In this document: positions 10,057 through 20,539 of the stretch, piece after piece | How the letters are laid out: every line of letters starts with the position of its first letter | How positions within the stretch are numbered: the first letter of the stretch is position 1 | Origin: Aminobacter ciceronei | Lineage (GTDB): Bacteria; Pseudomonadota; Alphaproteobacteria; Rhizobiales; Rhizobiaceae | Assembly: GCF_014138625.1 (NCBI RefSeq) | Contig: NZ_JACJHY010000024.1 | Coordinates: 52,034 to 116,033, forward strand | Length of the DNA stretch: 64,000 nucleotides | Direction of reading: 5' to 3' | Notes under the pieces: model-generated | The model's input: only the letters and a program-made list of their open reading frames with translations | The model's database searches: none | What the model was told of the DNA's origin: nothing | Program-made: the position numbers and the translations under genes

Positions 10057-10542
10057 ATGACCATTTCGATCGGCGACAAGCTGCCAGCGGCCACGTTCAA
10101 GACGATGACCGCCGATGGCGCCAAGAGCATCAGCTCCGATGAAATCTTTGCCGGCAAGAAGGTCGTGCTGTTTGCGGTACCGGGCGCCTTCACGCCGACC
10201 TGCAGCAACAACCACCTGCCCGGCTATGTCGAGAACCATGACGCGATCATCGCGCGCGGCGTCGACACCATTGCGGTGGTTTCGGTCAACGACGTCCATG
10301 TCATGGGCGCCTGGGCCCGGTTCAGCGGCGGCGAAGGCAAGGTGCAGTTCCTCGCCGACGGCAGCGGTGATTTCGCCCGCGCCATCGGCCTCGACACCGA
10401 CCTTTCGGCCGCCGGCATGGGCCTGCGCTCGAAGCGTTATTCGATGATTGTCGAAGACGGCAAGGTCGCCCAGCTCAACCTCGAGGGCGCACCCGGCCAG
10501 GCCGTCGATTCGGGCGCGGCCCGCATTCTCGAACAGCTCTGA
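10057..10542 (+). CDS. Peroxiredoxin, Prx5-like
   Basis: A 161-residue thiol peroxidase of the Prx5/AhpE-like group that reduces H2O2 and organic peroxides. The peroxidatic cysteine is C49 in PGAFTPTCS, with the conserved Pro, Thr and later Arg surroundings. No other cysteine is present, so it must work as a 1-Cys enzyme using an external thiol such as glutathione or glutaredoxin. GAGGAA lies just before ATG 10057, which excludes the upstream open frame. No signal peptide: cytosolic. Confidence 0.93.
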   Translation: MTISIGDKLPAATFKTMTADGAKSISSDEIFAGKKVVLFAVPGAFTPTCSNNHLPGYVENHDAIIARGVDTIAVVSVNDVHVMGAWARFSGGEGKVQFLADGSGDFARAIGLDTDLSAAGMGLRSKRYSMIVEDGKVAQLNLEGAPGQAVDSGAARILEQL

Positions 10543-10566
10543 CTGACACAGCTCCAAGACTGAAAA

Positions 10567-10594
10567 GGGCGCGCGGCCTTACGGCGGCGCGCCC
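10567..10594. terminator. Hairpin between convergent peroxiredoxin and rnhA genes
   Basis: A perfect 8-bp inverted repeat (GGGCGCGC at 10567-10574, GCGCGCCC at 10587-10594) with a 12-nt loop lies between the two convergent stops. It has no T-run, so it may act in either direction or with Rho. Confidence 0.4.
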
Positions 10595-10614
10595 ACTCGG
10601 GTCTGGCAGAAGGC

Positions 10615-11064
10615 CTATGCCTTGCGGCCACTCTTGAACGGCGCCATACCCTCACGCGCCAGCTCGTCGGCGCGTTCGTTCTCAGGATGGCCGGCATGGC
10701 CCTTGACCCAGTGCCACTTGACCTTGTGACGCCTGTTGGCCTCATCAAGCGCCTGCCACAGCTCGCCGTTCTTGACCGGCTTCTTGTCGGCGGTCTTCCA
10801 GCCGTTCTTCTTCCAGCCGTGGATCCATTTCGAGATCCCGTCCATGACGTATTTGCTGTCGGTGTGCAGGTCGATCTCGCACGGCTCCTTGAGGGAGTTC
10901 AGGGCAGATATGGCAGCCAGCAACTCCATACGATTGTTGGTGGTCTCCGCCTCGCCGCCCGACAGCTCCTTGACCTTGGCCTTGTAGCGCATGAGCGCCC
11001 CCCAGCCACCCGGACCCGGATTGCCCGAGCAGGCGCCATCGGTGAAAATTTCAACTTGCTTCAT
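10615..11064 (-). CDS. rnhA: Ribonuclease HI
   Basis: A 149-residue RNase HI that cleaves the RNA of RNA-DNA hybrids (R-loops, primers). All active-site residues are visible: D9 in [16 protein letters not shown]47 in [10 protein letters not shown]69 in HTDSKYV, H123 in VKGHAGH and D133 in NERADELA. The basic handle region [20 protein letters not shown] is present. It overlaps the end of thrB by 4 bp and closes the ispH-thrB-rnhA unit, an order common in Hyphomicrobiales. Confidence 0.97.
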   Translation of the reverse strand: MKQVEIFTDGACSGNPGPGGWGALMRYKAKVKELSGGEAETTNNRMELLAAISALNSLKEPCEIDLHTDSKYVMDGISKWIHGWKKNGWKTADKKPVKNGELWQALDEANRRHKVKWHWVKGHAGHPENERADELAREGMAPFKSGRKA

Positions 11065-12023
11065 TTCAGTCCGTATTCCTGGGCGGTCTTGATCGTCCGG
11101 TGGAAGCGCATGCGGCGGATGTATTCCGACGGGTCACGCTTCATCACCAGCCCGCCGTCCGGCACCGTCAGCCAGTCGTAGAGCCGCGTCAGCATGAAGC
11201 GCAGGGCCGAGCCGCGCGCCAGGATCGGCAGCGCTGCCTTCTCGTCCGCGCTGAGCGGGCGGACGCTCTGATAGCCGTCCAGCAGGGCCGTGCCCTTGGT
11301 CAGGTTGAAGGAAAAATCCTTCTCGAAGCACCAGGCATTGAGGCAGGTGGCGAGGTCGTAGGCGTAGGCGTCGTTGCAGGCGAAATAGAAGTCGATCAGG
11401 CCCGACAGATTGTCGCCGAGGAAAAACACATTGTCCGGGAACAGGTCGGCGTGGATGACGCCCGACGGCAGGTTCTTTGGCCAGTTCTTCTCGAACTCGG
11501 CAAAGTCGGCGTCGACTTCGCAGGCGAGCCCGGGCTCGACTTCGTCGGCACGTGGATGTGCAGCATCCCAGAGCTTGCGCCAGCCATCGATGGCGAGCGA
11601 ATTCGGCCGCGTCATCGCAAAGTCCCTGCCGGCGATGTGCAGTTCGGCCAGCGCCCTGCCGACCTCGCGGCAATGCACGACCTGAGGCCGGCGCAGCCAC
11701 ATACCTTCCAGGAAGGTGATGATGACGGCCGGACGGCCGGCCAGCGTGCCGATGACATTCCCGTCCTTGCCGTCGACCGGCAGGGGGCAGGAAATGCCCT
11801 TGTGGGCAAGATGCTGCATCAGGCCGAGGAAGAACGGCAGGTCCGCCTTGTCGACTCGCTTCTCATACAGCGTCAGGATGTATGACCCTGTCGTCGTGTG
11901 CAGCAGGAAGTTGGTGTTCTCGGTCCCCTCGGCAATGCCCTTGTAGGACAGCAACTCGCCGACCGGATAATTGCGCAGGAACGCTTCGAGTTCGCCCTCG
12001 CCGACGTCGGTATAGACAGCCAT
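11061..12023 (-). CDS. thrB: Homoserine kinase, aminoglycoside-kinase-fold type
   Basis: A 320-residue kinase that phosphorylates homoserine to feed ThrC. It belongs to the APH-fold homoserine kinases of alphaproteobacteria rather than the GHMP type of enterics: [14 protein letters not shown] is the catalytic Brenner loop and [13 protein letters not shown] the metal-binding segment. It shares 1 bp with ispH upstream and 4 bp with rnhA downstream, indicating translational coupling. Function is confident from fold, length and context. Confidence 0.95.
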   Translation of the reverse strand: MAVYTDVGEGELEAFLRNYPVGELLSYKGIAEGTENTNFLLHTTTGSYILTLYEKRVDKADLPFFLGLMQHLAHKGISCPLPVDGKDGNVIGTLAGRPAVIITFLEGMWLRRPQVVHCREVGRALAELHIAGRDFAMTRPNSLAIDGWRKLWDAAHPRADEVEPGLACEVDADFAEFEKNWPKNLPSGVIHADLFPDNVFFLGDNLSGLIDFYFACNDAYAYDLATCLNAWCFEKDFSFNLTKGTALLDGYQSVRPLSADEKAALPILARGSALRFMLTRLYDWLTVPDGGLVMKRDPSEYIRRMRFHRTIKTAQEYGLK

Positions 12024-13033
12024 CAGCCGTTACCGTTGACGAAGGCCATGTCGGCTGGCGTCAGCTCGACGTCGCGCAATACCCGCATCACCGGAAACTC
12101 CTCCGTCTCGGTCGCCGTGATGGCGAGTTCCACGTTCACCTCGAAGCGTTCGCGGAAAGCGTTGATGATCTCGTCGACGATGATCTCAGGCGCCGAAGCC
12201 CCCGCCGACAGGCCAAGCGTAGCGATGCCGCCGATGTCGTTCCACGGGATCTCCGACGCGCGCTGAACCAGCAGCGACATCTTGGCCCCTGCCCGCTCGG
12301 CGACTTCGACGAGGCGGCGCGAATTGGACGAGTTGGGCGCGCCGACGACGAGATAGAGGTCGGAGCCCGGCGCCGTTTCCTTGACCGCGTCCTGGCGGTT
12401 GGTGGTGGCATAGCAGATCGATTCGGCGGCAGGCGCCTCCATCGCCGGGAACTTCTCCTGCAGCGCCTTGAGGATGCCTGCGGTGTCCTCCACCGAAAGC
12501 GTCGTCTGGGTGACGAAACCAAGGGCTGCCGGATCGGCCGGCGTGAAATTGCGGACGTCGGCCTCGGTTTCGATCAGCGTGACCGCACCCTCGTCCAGCT
12601 GGCCCATGGTGCCGATCACCTCGGGGTGGCCGGCATGGCCGATCAACAGCACGTGGCGGCCCTTGCGCTGGTGGCGCATCGCCTGCTTGTGCACCTTGGA
12701 GACCAGCGGACAGGTGGCGTCGAGATAGAACAGGTTGCGCGCCACCGCATCCGCCGGCACCGACTTCGGCACGCCATGGGCGGAAAACACGACCGGCGCG
12801 TCGTGATGCTCGTCGGGGATCTCGTTGAGTTCTTCGATGAACACCGCGCCGAGATTCTGCAGCCCCTCGACGACGTAACGGTTGTGCACGATCTCGTGGC
12901 GGACATAGACCGGCGCGCCGTATTTCTTCAGCGCCAGCACGACGATCTGGATCGCCCGGTCGACGCCGGCACAAAAGCCGCGCGGCTGGCAGAGCCTGAT
13001 CGTCAGGGGCGGTTTGGCAATCGTCTGGAGCAT
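12023..13033 (-). CDS. ispH: 4-hydroxy-3-methylbut-2-enyl diphosphate reductase
   Basis: A 336-residue iron-sulfur enzyme that makes IPP and DMAPP in the last step of the MEP pathway. The three 4Fe-4S cysteines are C21 (PRGFCAGV), C108 (LDATCPLV) and C207 (ESICYATTN), and the substrate histidines H50 (HEIVHN) and H86 (FSAHGVP) are present. It heads the ispH-thrB-rnhA unit. dxs, ispE and a polyprenyl synthase of the same pathway are elsewhere in the window. Confidence 0.97.
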   Translation of the reverse strand: MLQTIAKPPLTIRLCQPRGFCAGVDRAIQIVVLALKKYGAPVYVRHEIVHNRYVVEGLQNLGAVFIEELNEIPDEHHDAPVVFSAHGVPKSVPADAVARNLFYLDATCPLVSKVHKQAMRHQRKGRHVLLIGHAGHPEVIGTMGQLDEGAVTLIETEADVRNFTPADPAALGFVTQTTLSVEDTAGILKALQEKFPAMEAPAAESICYATTNRQDAVKETAPGSDLYLVVGAPNSSNSRRLVEVAERAGAKMSLLVQRASEIPWNDIGGIATLGLSAGASAPEIIVDEIINAFRERFEVNVELAITATETEEFPVMRVLRDVELTPADMAFVNGNG

Positions 13034-13156
13034 CTGATCCGCTTCTTCGTTCAGGGCCGAAATGATGTCTGTGCCCCCTTGCTGTCAAGGGAGGCTGAAG
13101 CACCGCGCGTCTTCTTTGGCGTGCAAAGGACGCCCTGGCACTCTGGAACCGTGCGC

Positions 13157-13175
13157 GATCCCGAATTCCGGGATC
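13157..13175. repeat. 7-bp-arm palindrome between ispH and surf1
   Basis: GATCCCG (13157-13163) and CGGGATC (13169-13175) flank AATTC in the 154-bp gap between surf1 and ispH. There is no T-run in either direction. It may be a worn rhizobial palindromic element or part of the ispH leader region; I cannot decide which. Confidence 0.4.
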
Positions 13176-13187
13176 ATGCAAGGTCAG

Positions 13188-13925
13188 TCATTTGCCGTCG
13201 GGCCGACGCAGCAGCCAGACGCCCATGACACCCAGCAGCGCCGCCGCCAGCCCATACCAGGTGACCGCGTATTGCAGGTGGTTGTTGGGCATGTCGACCA
13301 TGGTCACCCCGCCGACCGGCAAGCCGCCAGGATTGGGCGTCTTGTCGGCATCGACGAAGAACGGCAGCACGGCCGCACCGGCAGGCAGCCCGGCGCTCGC
13401 CGCCATGGCGTCGCGGTCCTTCCAGTAGAAGACGTTCTTGGCCGCGTCGTTGTCCGGCACCAGCGAACCCGGCTTGCCCTCCAGCGGGTTGCGCGCCAAC
13501 CCGACGATGCTGACGGGGCCCGTCACCTGTCCGGTCGGCCGCTTGGTCGCGTCCTTGAGGTCGTAGGGAACGAAGCCGCGGTTCACCAGAACGAAGCGGC
13601 CGTCATCCAGCTTCAGCGGCGTGTAGACGTAGAAGCCGGACTGGCCTTCCCATGTCGCCAGGAAATGCCGCTCGCCGTCATGCATGAAGGTGCCCGATAG
13701 CGCGACCGGCCAATAGTCCACGTCGGCGGTGGCGCGGTACTTCACTTCCATTTCAGCCAATGGCAATGGCTGCGACTTCGTCCGTTCGGCGATCTGCGCG
13801 ATCAGTTCCTCTTTCCAATAGAGCCGCTGGACCTGCCAGCTGCCGAGCACGAGCAGCAGCGCAAAGGCAATCGTGCCGAGCACGAGCATCAACACGTGCC
13901 CGGAACGTCGCGCCGGGACCGTCAT
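13188..13925 (-). CDS. surf1: SURF1 family cytochrome oxidase assembly factor
   Basis: A 245-residue SURF1 protein involved in heme a insertion into aa3-type oxidase subunit I. It has one transmembrane helix at each end (VLMLVLGTIAFALLLVLGSWQ and a C-terminal AVTWYGLAAALLGVMGVW) around a periplasmic domain, the family layout. AGGAAAAG lies 7 bases before ATG 13925. An alternative ATG at 13943 overlaps the DUF983 stop in an ATGA junction and would add six residues. It ends the ldt-DUF983-surf1 set downstream of the oxidase operon. Confidence 0.93.
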   Translation of the reverse strand: MTVPARRSGHVLMLVLGTIAFALLLVLGSWQVQRLYWKEELIAQIAERTKSQPLPLAEMEVKYRATADVDYWPVALSGTFMHDGERHFLATWEGQSGFYVYTPLKLDDGRFVLVNRGFVPYDLKDATKRPTGQVTGPVSIVGLARNPLEGKPGSLVPDNDAAKNVFYWKDRDAMAASAGLPAGAAVLPFFVDADKTPNPGGLPVGGVTMVDMPNNHLQYAVTWYGLAAALLGVMGVWLLRRPDGK

Positions 13926-13939
13926 CGTCTTTTCCTGGA

Positions 13940-14326
13940 TCATTCGCCCTTGTCCAAACGCCCTTCGGCTGCCTTGTTGCGATACTGCAGCGTTATCAGC
14001 ACGCCCTTGATGAGGCGCAGCGAGCCGAGGCCGAGTGCCACGGTCAAAGGGATCCACAACAGCAGATGGAGCCACAGCGGCGGTCCATAATTGACCTCGA
14101 GCCACAGCGCGAGCCCGACCACGACAAAGCCGATGATCAGGATGACGAACACCGCCGGACCGTCGCCGGCATCGGCAAAGGAATAATCGAGCCGGCAGAC
14201 GCCGCACTCCTTGCCGACGGACAGGAAGCTGGAGAACAGCCTGCCTTCACCGCAACGCGGACAGCGCCCCTTGAGCCCTGCCGCGATCGGCTCGACCGGC
14301 GGCCAGATCGCTTGGTCTTCGCTCAT
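13940..14326 (-). CDS. DUF983 family membrane protein
   Basis: A 128-residue protein with an N-terminal zinc-ribbon-like motif (CPRCGEGRLF and CGVCRLDY) followed by two transmembrane helices (about residues 55-100). DUF983 proteins are regularly encoded with oxidase assembly genes in alphaproteobacteria; the exact function is unknown. The ATG at 14326 overlaps the stop of the L,D-transpeptidase gene (ATGA), and its own stop overlaps a possible surf1 start, so the three genes look translationally coupled. Confidence 0.92.
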   Translation of the reverse strand: MSEDQAIWPPVEPIAAGLKGRCPRCGEGRLFSSFLSVGKECGVCRLDYSFADAGDGPAVFVILIIGFVVVGLALWLEVNYGPPLWLHLLLWIPLTVALGLGSLRLIKGVLITLQYRNKAAEGRLDKGE

Positions 14327-14811
14327 GGATTTATCTCGATGGGAGTGCCGTTTGCGACCATCTGCCAGATCTCCGCCATGTCCTCGTCGGTAACGGCGAT
14401 GCAGCCGTTCGTCCAGTCGAACATCTGTATCAGCCAGGACCACCAGCCATATCCGTTCGGTTGGCCGTGGATCATAATCATTCCGCCAGGTTCGACACCT
14501 GCCCTCTTTGCCGCAGCCACGTCGTCAACATTCGGGTAGGAGATGTGGATCGACCTGAAATAGCCGCTTTCCGGGTTGCACCAGTCGAGCAGATAGCGGC
14601 CTTCGGGCGTGCGTTCGTCGCCCTCCATCGCCTTGTGCCCCATCGGGTTCGCGCCGAGCACCATGGCGTAGCTGCGAACCACCTTGTCGCCGGAAAGCAG
14701 TTCGAGCCGGCGCTCCGACTTGTCGACGCGGACGAGATCGACCTCGCCCGCTTGCGCAGTCATAGTCGAGGCAAACAGGGTAATCATGCAGGCGAAGCGT
14801 CTTGTCGGCAT
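14323..14811 (-). CDS. Small L,D-transpeptidase (YkuD domain)
   Basis: A 162-residue exported protein: signal peptide (about 1-21, ending TMTAQA) and a YkuD-type catalytic domain with H115 (MIMIHGQPN) and nucleophile C137 (TNGCIAV). Such enzymes make peptidoglycan cross-links or attach proteins to it; short members like this may act as YafK-like endopeptidases. It lies between the ctaE terminator and DUF983-surf1 and overlaps DUF983 by 4 bp. A cell-wall gene between oxidase assembly genes is unexpected. Confidence 0.9.
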   Translation of the reverse strand: MPTRRFACMITLFASTMTAQAGEVDLVRVDKSERRLELLSGDKVVRSYAMVLGANPMGHKAMEGDERTPEGRYLLDWCNPESGYFRSIHISYPNVDDVAAAKRAGVEPGGMIMIHGQPNGYGWWSWLIQMFDWTNGCIAVTDEDMAEIWQMVANGTPIEINP

Positions 14812-14839
14812 GCCGGATGATTGCACCGGGAAAGCGCCC

Positions 14840-14877
14840 AAAAAAAGAGAAGGCGGCCGCGTTGCCGCGACCGCCTT
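14840..14877 (-). terminator. Intrinsic terminator of the cytochrome oxidase operon
   Basis: On the minus strand a stem (AAGGCGG with CCGCCTT at 14871-14877 and 14850-14856, with a further CGCG pairing inside) is followed by TCTCTTTTTTT. It lies 20 bp after the ctaE stop and is the clearest terminator in the window. It separates the oxidase genes from ldt-DUF983-surf1. Confidence 0.88.
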
Positions 14878-14896
14878 ACACCAGGAACCGGATCGA

Positions 14897-15787
14897 TCAG
14901 TGGCCGTGGGCGATGGTGCCGCCAACCGAACCCCAGATGTAGATCGCGGCGAACAGGAACAGCCACACCACGTCGACGAAGTGCCAGTACCAGGCCGCTG
15001 CCTCGAAGCCGAAATGCTGCTTCGGGGTGAAGCCGCCGCGCATGGCGCGGAACAGGCAGACCAGCAGGAAGATGGTGCCGACGATGACGTGGAAGCCGTG
15101 GAAGCCCGTCGCCATGAAGAAGGTCGCGCCGTAGATCGAGTCCTTGAAGGCAAACGGAGCGTGGATGTACTCGTAGGCCTGCACGAACGAGAACAGGATG
15201 CCGAGGCCGACCGTCAGCGCGAGGCCGTTGACCAGGCCCTTGCGGTCGTTGTGCAGCAGGGCGTGGTGCGCCCAGGTCACGGCCGTGCCCGACAGCAAAA
15301 GGATGATCGTGTTGTAAAGCGGCAGGTGGAACGGATCGAGGATCTCGATGCCCTTCGGAGGCCAGACGCCGCCGGTGAATTCAGCGCGCATGACCTGGTG
15401 CGCTTCATTCGGGAACAGCGCCGCGTCGAAGAACGCCCAGAACCAGGCGACGAAGAACATCACCTCGGAGGCTATGAACATGATCATGCCATAGCGCAGG
15501 TGGAGCGAGACGACGCGGGTGTGATGGCCCTCATTGCCTTCCTTGATCGTATCCGACCACCAGCCGAACATGGTGTAGAGCACAATCAGCAGGCCGATCA
15601 GGAAGATCCAGTAGTTGGCGCCGGCCATGTTGTAGCCGAAGACCGGGAAGCTGCCGCCCTTGAGATGCTGCATCCAGGCGACGCCGCCGAATGCCATGAT
15701 CAGCGCACCCAGCGAGGCGAGGAACGGCCACGGGCTGGGATCGATGATGTGATAGTCGTGTTGTGGTTTCGCGTGCGCGTCTGCCAT
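14897..15787 (-). CDS. ctaE: Cytochrome c oxidase subunit III
   Basis: A 296-residue seven-helix subunit of aa3-type oxidase. Typical segments are [16 protein letters not shown] at the N-terminus, [39 protein letters not shown] and [11 protein letters not shown]. Subunit III binds lipids and protects the oxidase from turnover inactivation. The start [13 protein letters not shown] follows the ctaG stop by 1 bp. It is the last gene before the terminator at 14840-14877. Confidence 0.97.
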   Translation of the reverse strand: MADAHAKPQHDYHIIDPSPWPFLASLGALIMAFGGVAWMQHLKGGSFPVFGYNMAGANYWIFLIGLLIVLYTMFGWWSDTIKEGNEGHHTRVVSLHLRYGMIMFIASEVMFFVAWFWAFFDAALFPNEAHQVMRAEFTGGVWPPKGIEILDPFHLPLYNTIILLLSGTAVTWAHHALLHNDRKGLVNGLALTVGLGILFSFVQAYEYIHAPFAFKDSIYGATFFMATGFHGFHVIVGTIFLLVCLFRAMRGGFTPKQHFGFEAAAWYWHFVDVVWLFLFAAIYIWGSVGGTIAHGH

Positions 15788-15788
15788 A

Positions 15789-16433
15789 TCAGCCCCCGGC
15801 TTTTCCGTCGGAATTAACATTTTTCGCTTCGCCGTCAACCTTGGGCGCGACAGCCACAGGCTTTTCCCCCGCAATGGGGAAGAAGGTATAGGACAGCGTG
15901 ATCGTCTTGACGTCCTTCATTTCAGGCACGTTGACGATTTCCGGATCGACGAAGAACACCACCGGCATGTCGAGCGTTTCGCCCGGCTTCAACGTCGTGT
16001 CGGTGAAGCAGAAGCACTCGACCTTGTTGAAATAGGCGCCGGCGATCTCCGGTGTGACGTTGAAGGTCGCACGGCCCTGGGTCGGCGTGTCGAAGACGTT
16101 CTTCGCCGTGTAATGGATCTGCTTGGTCTCGCCGATCTTGATCTGGACGTCGCGGGCCACGGGCTGGAAATCCCACGGCAGGCCGCCCGACACATTGGCG
16201 TCGAAACGGACGGTGATCTCGCGGTCGAGGATCTTGTCGGAATATTGCTCGACGCGCTGCGTCGTGCCGCCATAACCGGTGATCTGGCAGAACATGGCGT
16301 AGAGCGGCACCGCGGCATATGCCATGCCGACCATGCCGCCGACGAAAGCGACACACATGCCCGCAACCATCCGGTTGGAGCTCTGCTTCTTCAGGTCGAC
16401 AGCCTTGGTGTCGTCGGTCATGCCATTGCTCAT
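15789..16433 (-). CDS. ctaG: Cytochrome c oxidase assembly protein CtaG/Cox11
   Basis: A 214-residue copper chaperone that delivers Cu to the CuB site of subunit I. It has one N-terminal membrane helix (about 22-47), the conserved [11 protein letters not shown] cysteine (C49) and the copper-binding CFCF motif (C140, C142) in a periplasmic immunoglobulin-like domain. Its ATG at 16433 overlaps the stop of the small CoxF-like gene (ATGA). It is one of the set ctaB-coxF-ctaG-ctaE. Confidence 0.96.
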   Translation of the reverse strand: MSNGMTDDTKAVDLKKQSSNRMVAGMCVAFVGGMVGMAYAAVPLYAMFCQITGYGGTTQRVEQYSDKILDREITVRFDANVSGGLPWDFQPVARDVQIKIGETKQIHYTAKNVFDTPTQGRATFNVTPEIAGAYFNKVECFCFTDTTLKPGETLDMPVVFFVDPEIVNVPEMKDVKTITLSYTFFPIAGEKPVAVAPKVDGEAKNVNSDGKAGG

Positions 16434-16591
16434 AGCGGCCGGTCCAGAATGGCCGGGCCGAACTTGGCGATGGTGGCGAGATAGAAGATGATGACGAGTG
16501 CCGCCAGCGCCAGGCCGATGGCGACGTTGCGGCTGCGGCGTGCCTTCCTCTGCTTGTCGGTGAGCGTCACCAGGTCCTTGTCCGACATCAT
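16430..16591 (-). CDS. coxF: CoxF-like small membrane protein of the oxidase operon
   Basis: A 53-residue protein: a polar N-terminus ([19 protein letters not shown]), one transmembrane helix (about residues 23-41, [19 protein letters not shown]) and a short tail ending GPAILDRPL. Position, size and layout match the CoxF proteins found between ctaB and ctaG in alphaproteobacteria. Start and stop each share an ATGA junction with the neighbours (ctaB stop at 16588-16590, ctaG start at 16433). It is easily missed by length cut-offs. Function unknown, presumably oxidase assembly. Confidence 0.87.
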   Translation of the reverse strand: MMSDKDLVTLTDKQRKARRSRNVAIGLALAALVIIFYLATIAKFGPAILDRPL

Positions 16592-17529
16592 GCACCTCCA
16601 AGCGCAAAGACACGCTCGATGATGCTGTCAGCCAGATAGGCCGCAAAGATCACGAACAGATACAGCAGCGAATATGCAAAGAGCTGCTTGGCGGGCTTCA
16701 TCACGCGGTCGCTGTCCGACATCCGGAGAACCTTCCAGGCGTACCAGACAAAGCCTGCGCCCAGGGCCAGCGAAACGACGCCATAGCCGATAGTGGTGTA
16801 GCCGAGCAGCCAGGGCGCCACGCCGACGGGGGCGAGCAGCAGCGAATAGGCGAAGATCTGGCGCCGCGTCGAGGCTTCGCCGGCGACGTTCGGCATCATC
16901 GGGATGCCGGCGCGCTCATAGTCCTGTGACTTGAACAGCGCCAGCGCCCAGAAGTGCGGCGGCGTCCACAGGAAGGTGATGAGGAAGAGCACGACGCTCT
17001 CGAAACTGACCGCGCCGGTCACGGCGGCCCAGCCGATCATCGGCGGCAGCGCACCGGCCGCGCCACCGATGACAATGTTCTGCGGCGTCCAGCGCTTGAG
17101 CCACATCGTGTAGATGACGGCATAGAAGAAGATGGTGAAGGCGAGCAGTGCTGCCGAAAGCCAGTTGACGAGGACGCCGAGCGTCATCACCGAAAGGGCC
17201 GAGAGCACGAGGCCGAAGGTCAGCGCTTCATGCGGCGTCACCTTGCCCGACGGAACCGGCCGGCTGGCGGTCCGCGTCATGACGGCGTCGATGTCGGCGT
17301 CGTACCACATGTTGAGCGCACCCGAAGCGCCTGCGCCGATGGCGATCGCCAGGATCGCGACGATGGCGAGGAACGGGTTGATGGTGGCAGGCGCGGCAAC
17401 CATGCCGACAAAGGCGGTGAAGACCACCAGCGACATGACGCGCGGCTTCAGCAGGGCGAAGAAATCGCCCGCCGTCGCTTCCGACATGCGGATGGTTTGA
17501 TCGTCAAACCGGTTGTGGACAAGGGCCAT
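16588..17529 (-). CDS. ctaB: Heme O synthase (protoheme IX farnesyltransferase)
   Basis: A 313-residue UbiA-superfamily membrane prenyltransferase that adds farnesyl to heme B, giving heme O for aa3 oxidase. The first aspartate-rich motif is [15 protein letters not shown], with RPVPSGK directly after, and the second region is [13 protein letters not shown]; about nine transmembrane helices are visible. It lies between ctaD and the CoxF gene, and its stop overlaps the CoxF start. Confidence 0.96.
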   Translation of the reverse strand: MALVHNRFDDQTIRMSEATAGDFFALLKPRVMSLVVFTAFVGMVAAPATINPFLAIVAILAIAIGAGASGALNMWYDADIDAVMTRTASRPVPSGKVTPHEALTFGLVLSALSVMTLGVLVNWLSAALLAFTIFFYAVIYTMWLKRWTPQNIVIGGAAGALPPMIGWAAVTGAVSFESVVLFLITFLWTPPHFWALALFKSQDYERAGIPMMPNVAGEASTRRQIFAYSLLLAPVGVAPWLLGYTTIGYGVVSLALGAGFVWYAWKVLRMSDSDRVMKPAKQLFAYSLLYLFVIFAAYLADSIIERVFALGGA

Positions 17530-17560
17530 GCGTACTTACGTCCAGTCGTTCCGTTTGGCC

Positions 17561-17587
17561 GAAGCCGCCGGTCTTGCCGGCGGCTTC
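17561..17587 (-). terminator. Strong hairpin between ctaD and ctaB
   Basis: A perfect 11-bp stem (17561-17571 with 17577-17587) and a 5-nt loop lie in the 75-bp gap after the ctaD stop. There is no T-run on the minus strand, so it is more likely a partial attenuator or an RNA-stabilising structure than a full terminator. Confidence 0.5.
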
Positions 17588-17604
17588 GTAGTTCAATCAG
17601 TGCC

Positions 17605-19281
<1,677 letters not shown>

Positions 19282-19291
19282 CTACCGCGGC

Positions 19292-20158
19292 TCAGTTGCC
19301 AGCGGCCGCGACCTTGGCCGCACCATCCGTCTCGGCCATCAGTGCCTTGTTGGCACCCGGCAGATCGGTCTTAGCGGCGGCAAGCCACGTATTGTACTGT
19401 GCGTCTGAGACGACGCGGATTGCGATCGGCATGTAGGCGTGGTCCTTGCCGCAAAGCTCGGAGCACTGGCCGTAATAGAGGCCTTCCTTCTCAGCCTTGA
19501 ACCAGATCTCGTTGATACGACCCGGCACCGCGTCCGTCTTCACGCCGAAGGCCGGCATGGCGAAGGCGTGGATGACGTCGCTGGCGGTGACGAGCACGCG
19601 AACCAGCGTATTGATCGGAACGACGATTTCGTTGTCGACGGCGAGAAGGCGCGGATACGCGGCCCTGTCTTCCTTGCCGGCCGCGGCGCGGTCAGCATCG
19701 GCGAGCATCGCCGAGTTGAAGGAGAGCGGCTCGGCGTTCTGGTACTCGTAGTCCCAGTTCCACTGGTTGGCGGTCGCCTTGATCGTCAGCTTGGCGTCTT
19801 CCGGCGGCGAATACTGCGCCGTCAGGAGCTGGAACGACGGAATGGCCAGGAACAGCAGGATGACAACCGGACCGACGGTCCAGATGACTTCGATCAGCGT
19901 GTTGTGGCTGGTGCGCGACGGCACCGGGTTGGCGCTCGCGCGGAACCTGAAGATGCAATAGGCCAACAGGAAAAGAACGAACAGCGTGATCGGAACGATG
20001 AACCACAGCGTGTAGTGCTCGAACCAGGTGATCTGTTCCATGATGCCGGTCGCGGCCGGCTGGAAAGTGGTTTGCCAAGGCGTCGGCTGAGCCGCATAGG
20101 CCGCGACGCTGGCAAGGGAAGCAGTCGCCGCGACGGCGCTAGCAAAGATCTTTCTCAT
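19292..20158 (-). CDS. ctaC: Cytochrome c oxidase subunit II
   Basis: A 288-residue subunit with a signal peptide (MRKIFASAVAATASLASVAA), two transmembrane helices and a periplasmic cupredoxin domain. The CuA centre is visible as YYGQCSELCGKDHAYM, with the upstream histidine in VIHAFAMPAFGVK; it accepts electrons from cytochrome c. AGAGG precedes ATG 20158; the open frame further upstream lacks this and is noncoding. It is the first gene of the oxidase operon. Confidence 0.97.
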   Translation of the reverse strand: MRKIFASAVAATASLASVAAYAAQPTPWQTTFQPAATGIMEQITWFEHYTLWFIVPITLFVLFLLAYCIFRFRASANPVPSRTSHNTLIEVIWTVGPVVILLFLAIPSFQLLTAQYSPPEDAKLTIKATANQWNWDYEYQNAEPLSFNSAMLADADRAAAGKEDRAAYPRLLAVDNEIVVPINTLVRVLVTASDVIHAFAMPAFGVKTDAVPGRINEIWFKAEKEGLYYGQCSELCGKDHAYMPIAIRVVSDAQYNTWLAAAKTDLPGANKALMAETDGAAKVAAAGN

Positions 20159-20539
20159 CGCCCTCTGTATCTCCCATTTCCGTGCGGGCGTAGCCGCAAG
20201 GACATCGTGCCGCTCCGGGACGGGAATCCCAGAGACGTTCGGAGGTTCAAACCATACTCTCTTTATAACCGCAAGGAAGCAGAGGCTTAACCCGTGCGGC
20301 ATTTTTGCGCGCAGGCGCAAAGGCTGGCGCCGCGACGCGTTTGGCGCTAGGTGAAGAACGCGCAGGCGATAGGGCAATCGCCCCGCTTGTGCTGCCATGC
20401 CCTGAAAAGGCGTCGCAATTCGGGCCAAATTGGCTTCGAATGTCTGGAAAACCTGAGATTGCAGGATGGCGAAGGCGCCGTCTTGTTATTTACTTGCTGC
20501 CTGCACGGCCTGATAGTCGTGATTCGCAATGGAGCCGTC
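20159..20539. promoter_or_regulatory. Intergenic region with divergent ctaC and ialB promoters
   Basis: This 381-bp stretch separates the divergent ctaC and ialB genes. On the minus strand TTAAGC (20285-20290) and TATAAA (20262-20267) are 17 bp apart, a plausible promoter about 100 bp upstream of ctaC. GGAG at 20531-20534 serves ialB. I see no other gene or known motif in it. Confidence 0.4.
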
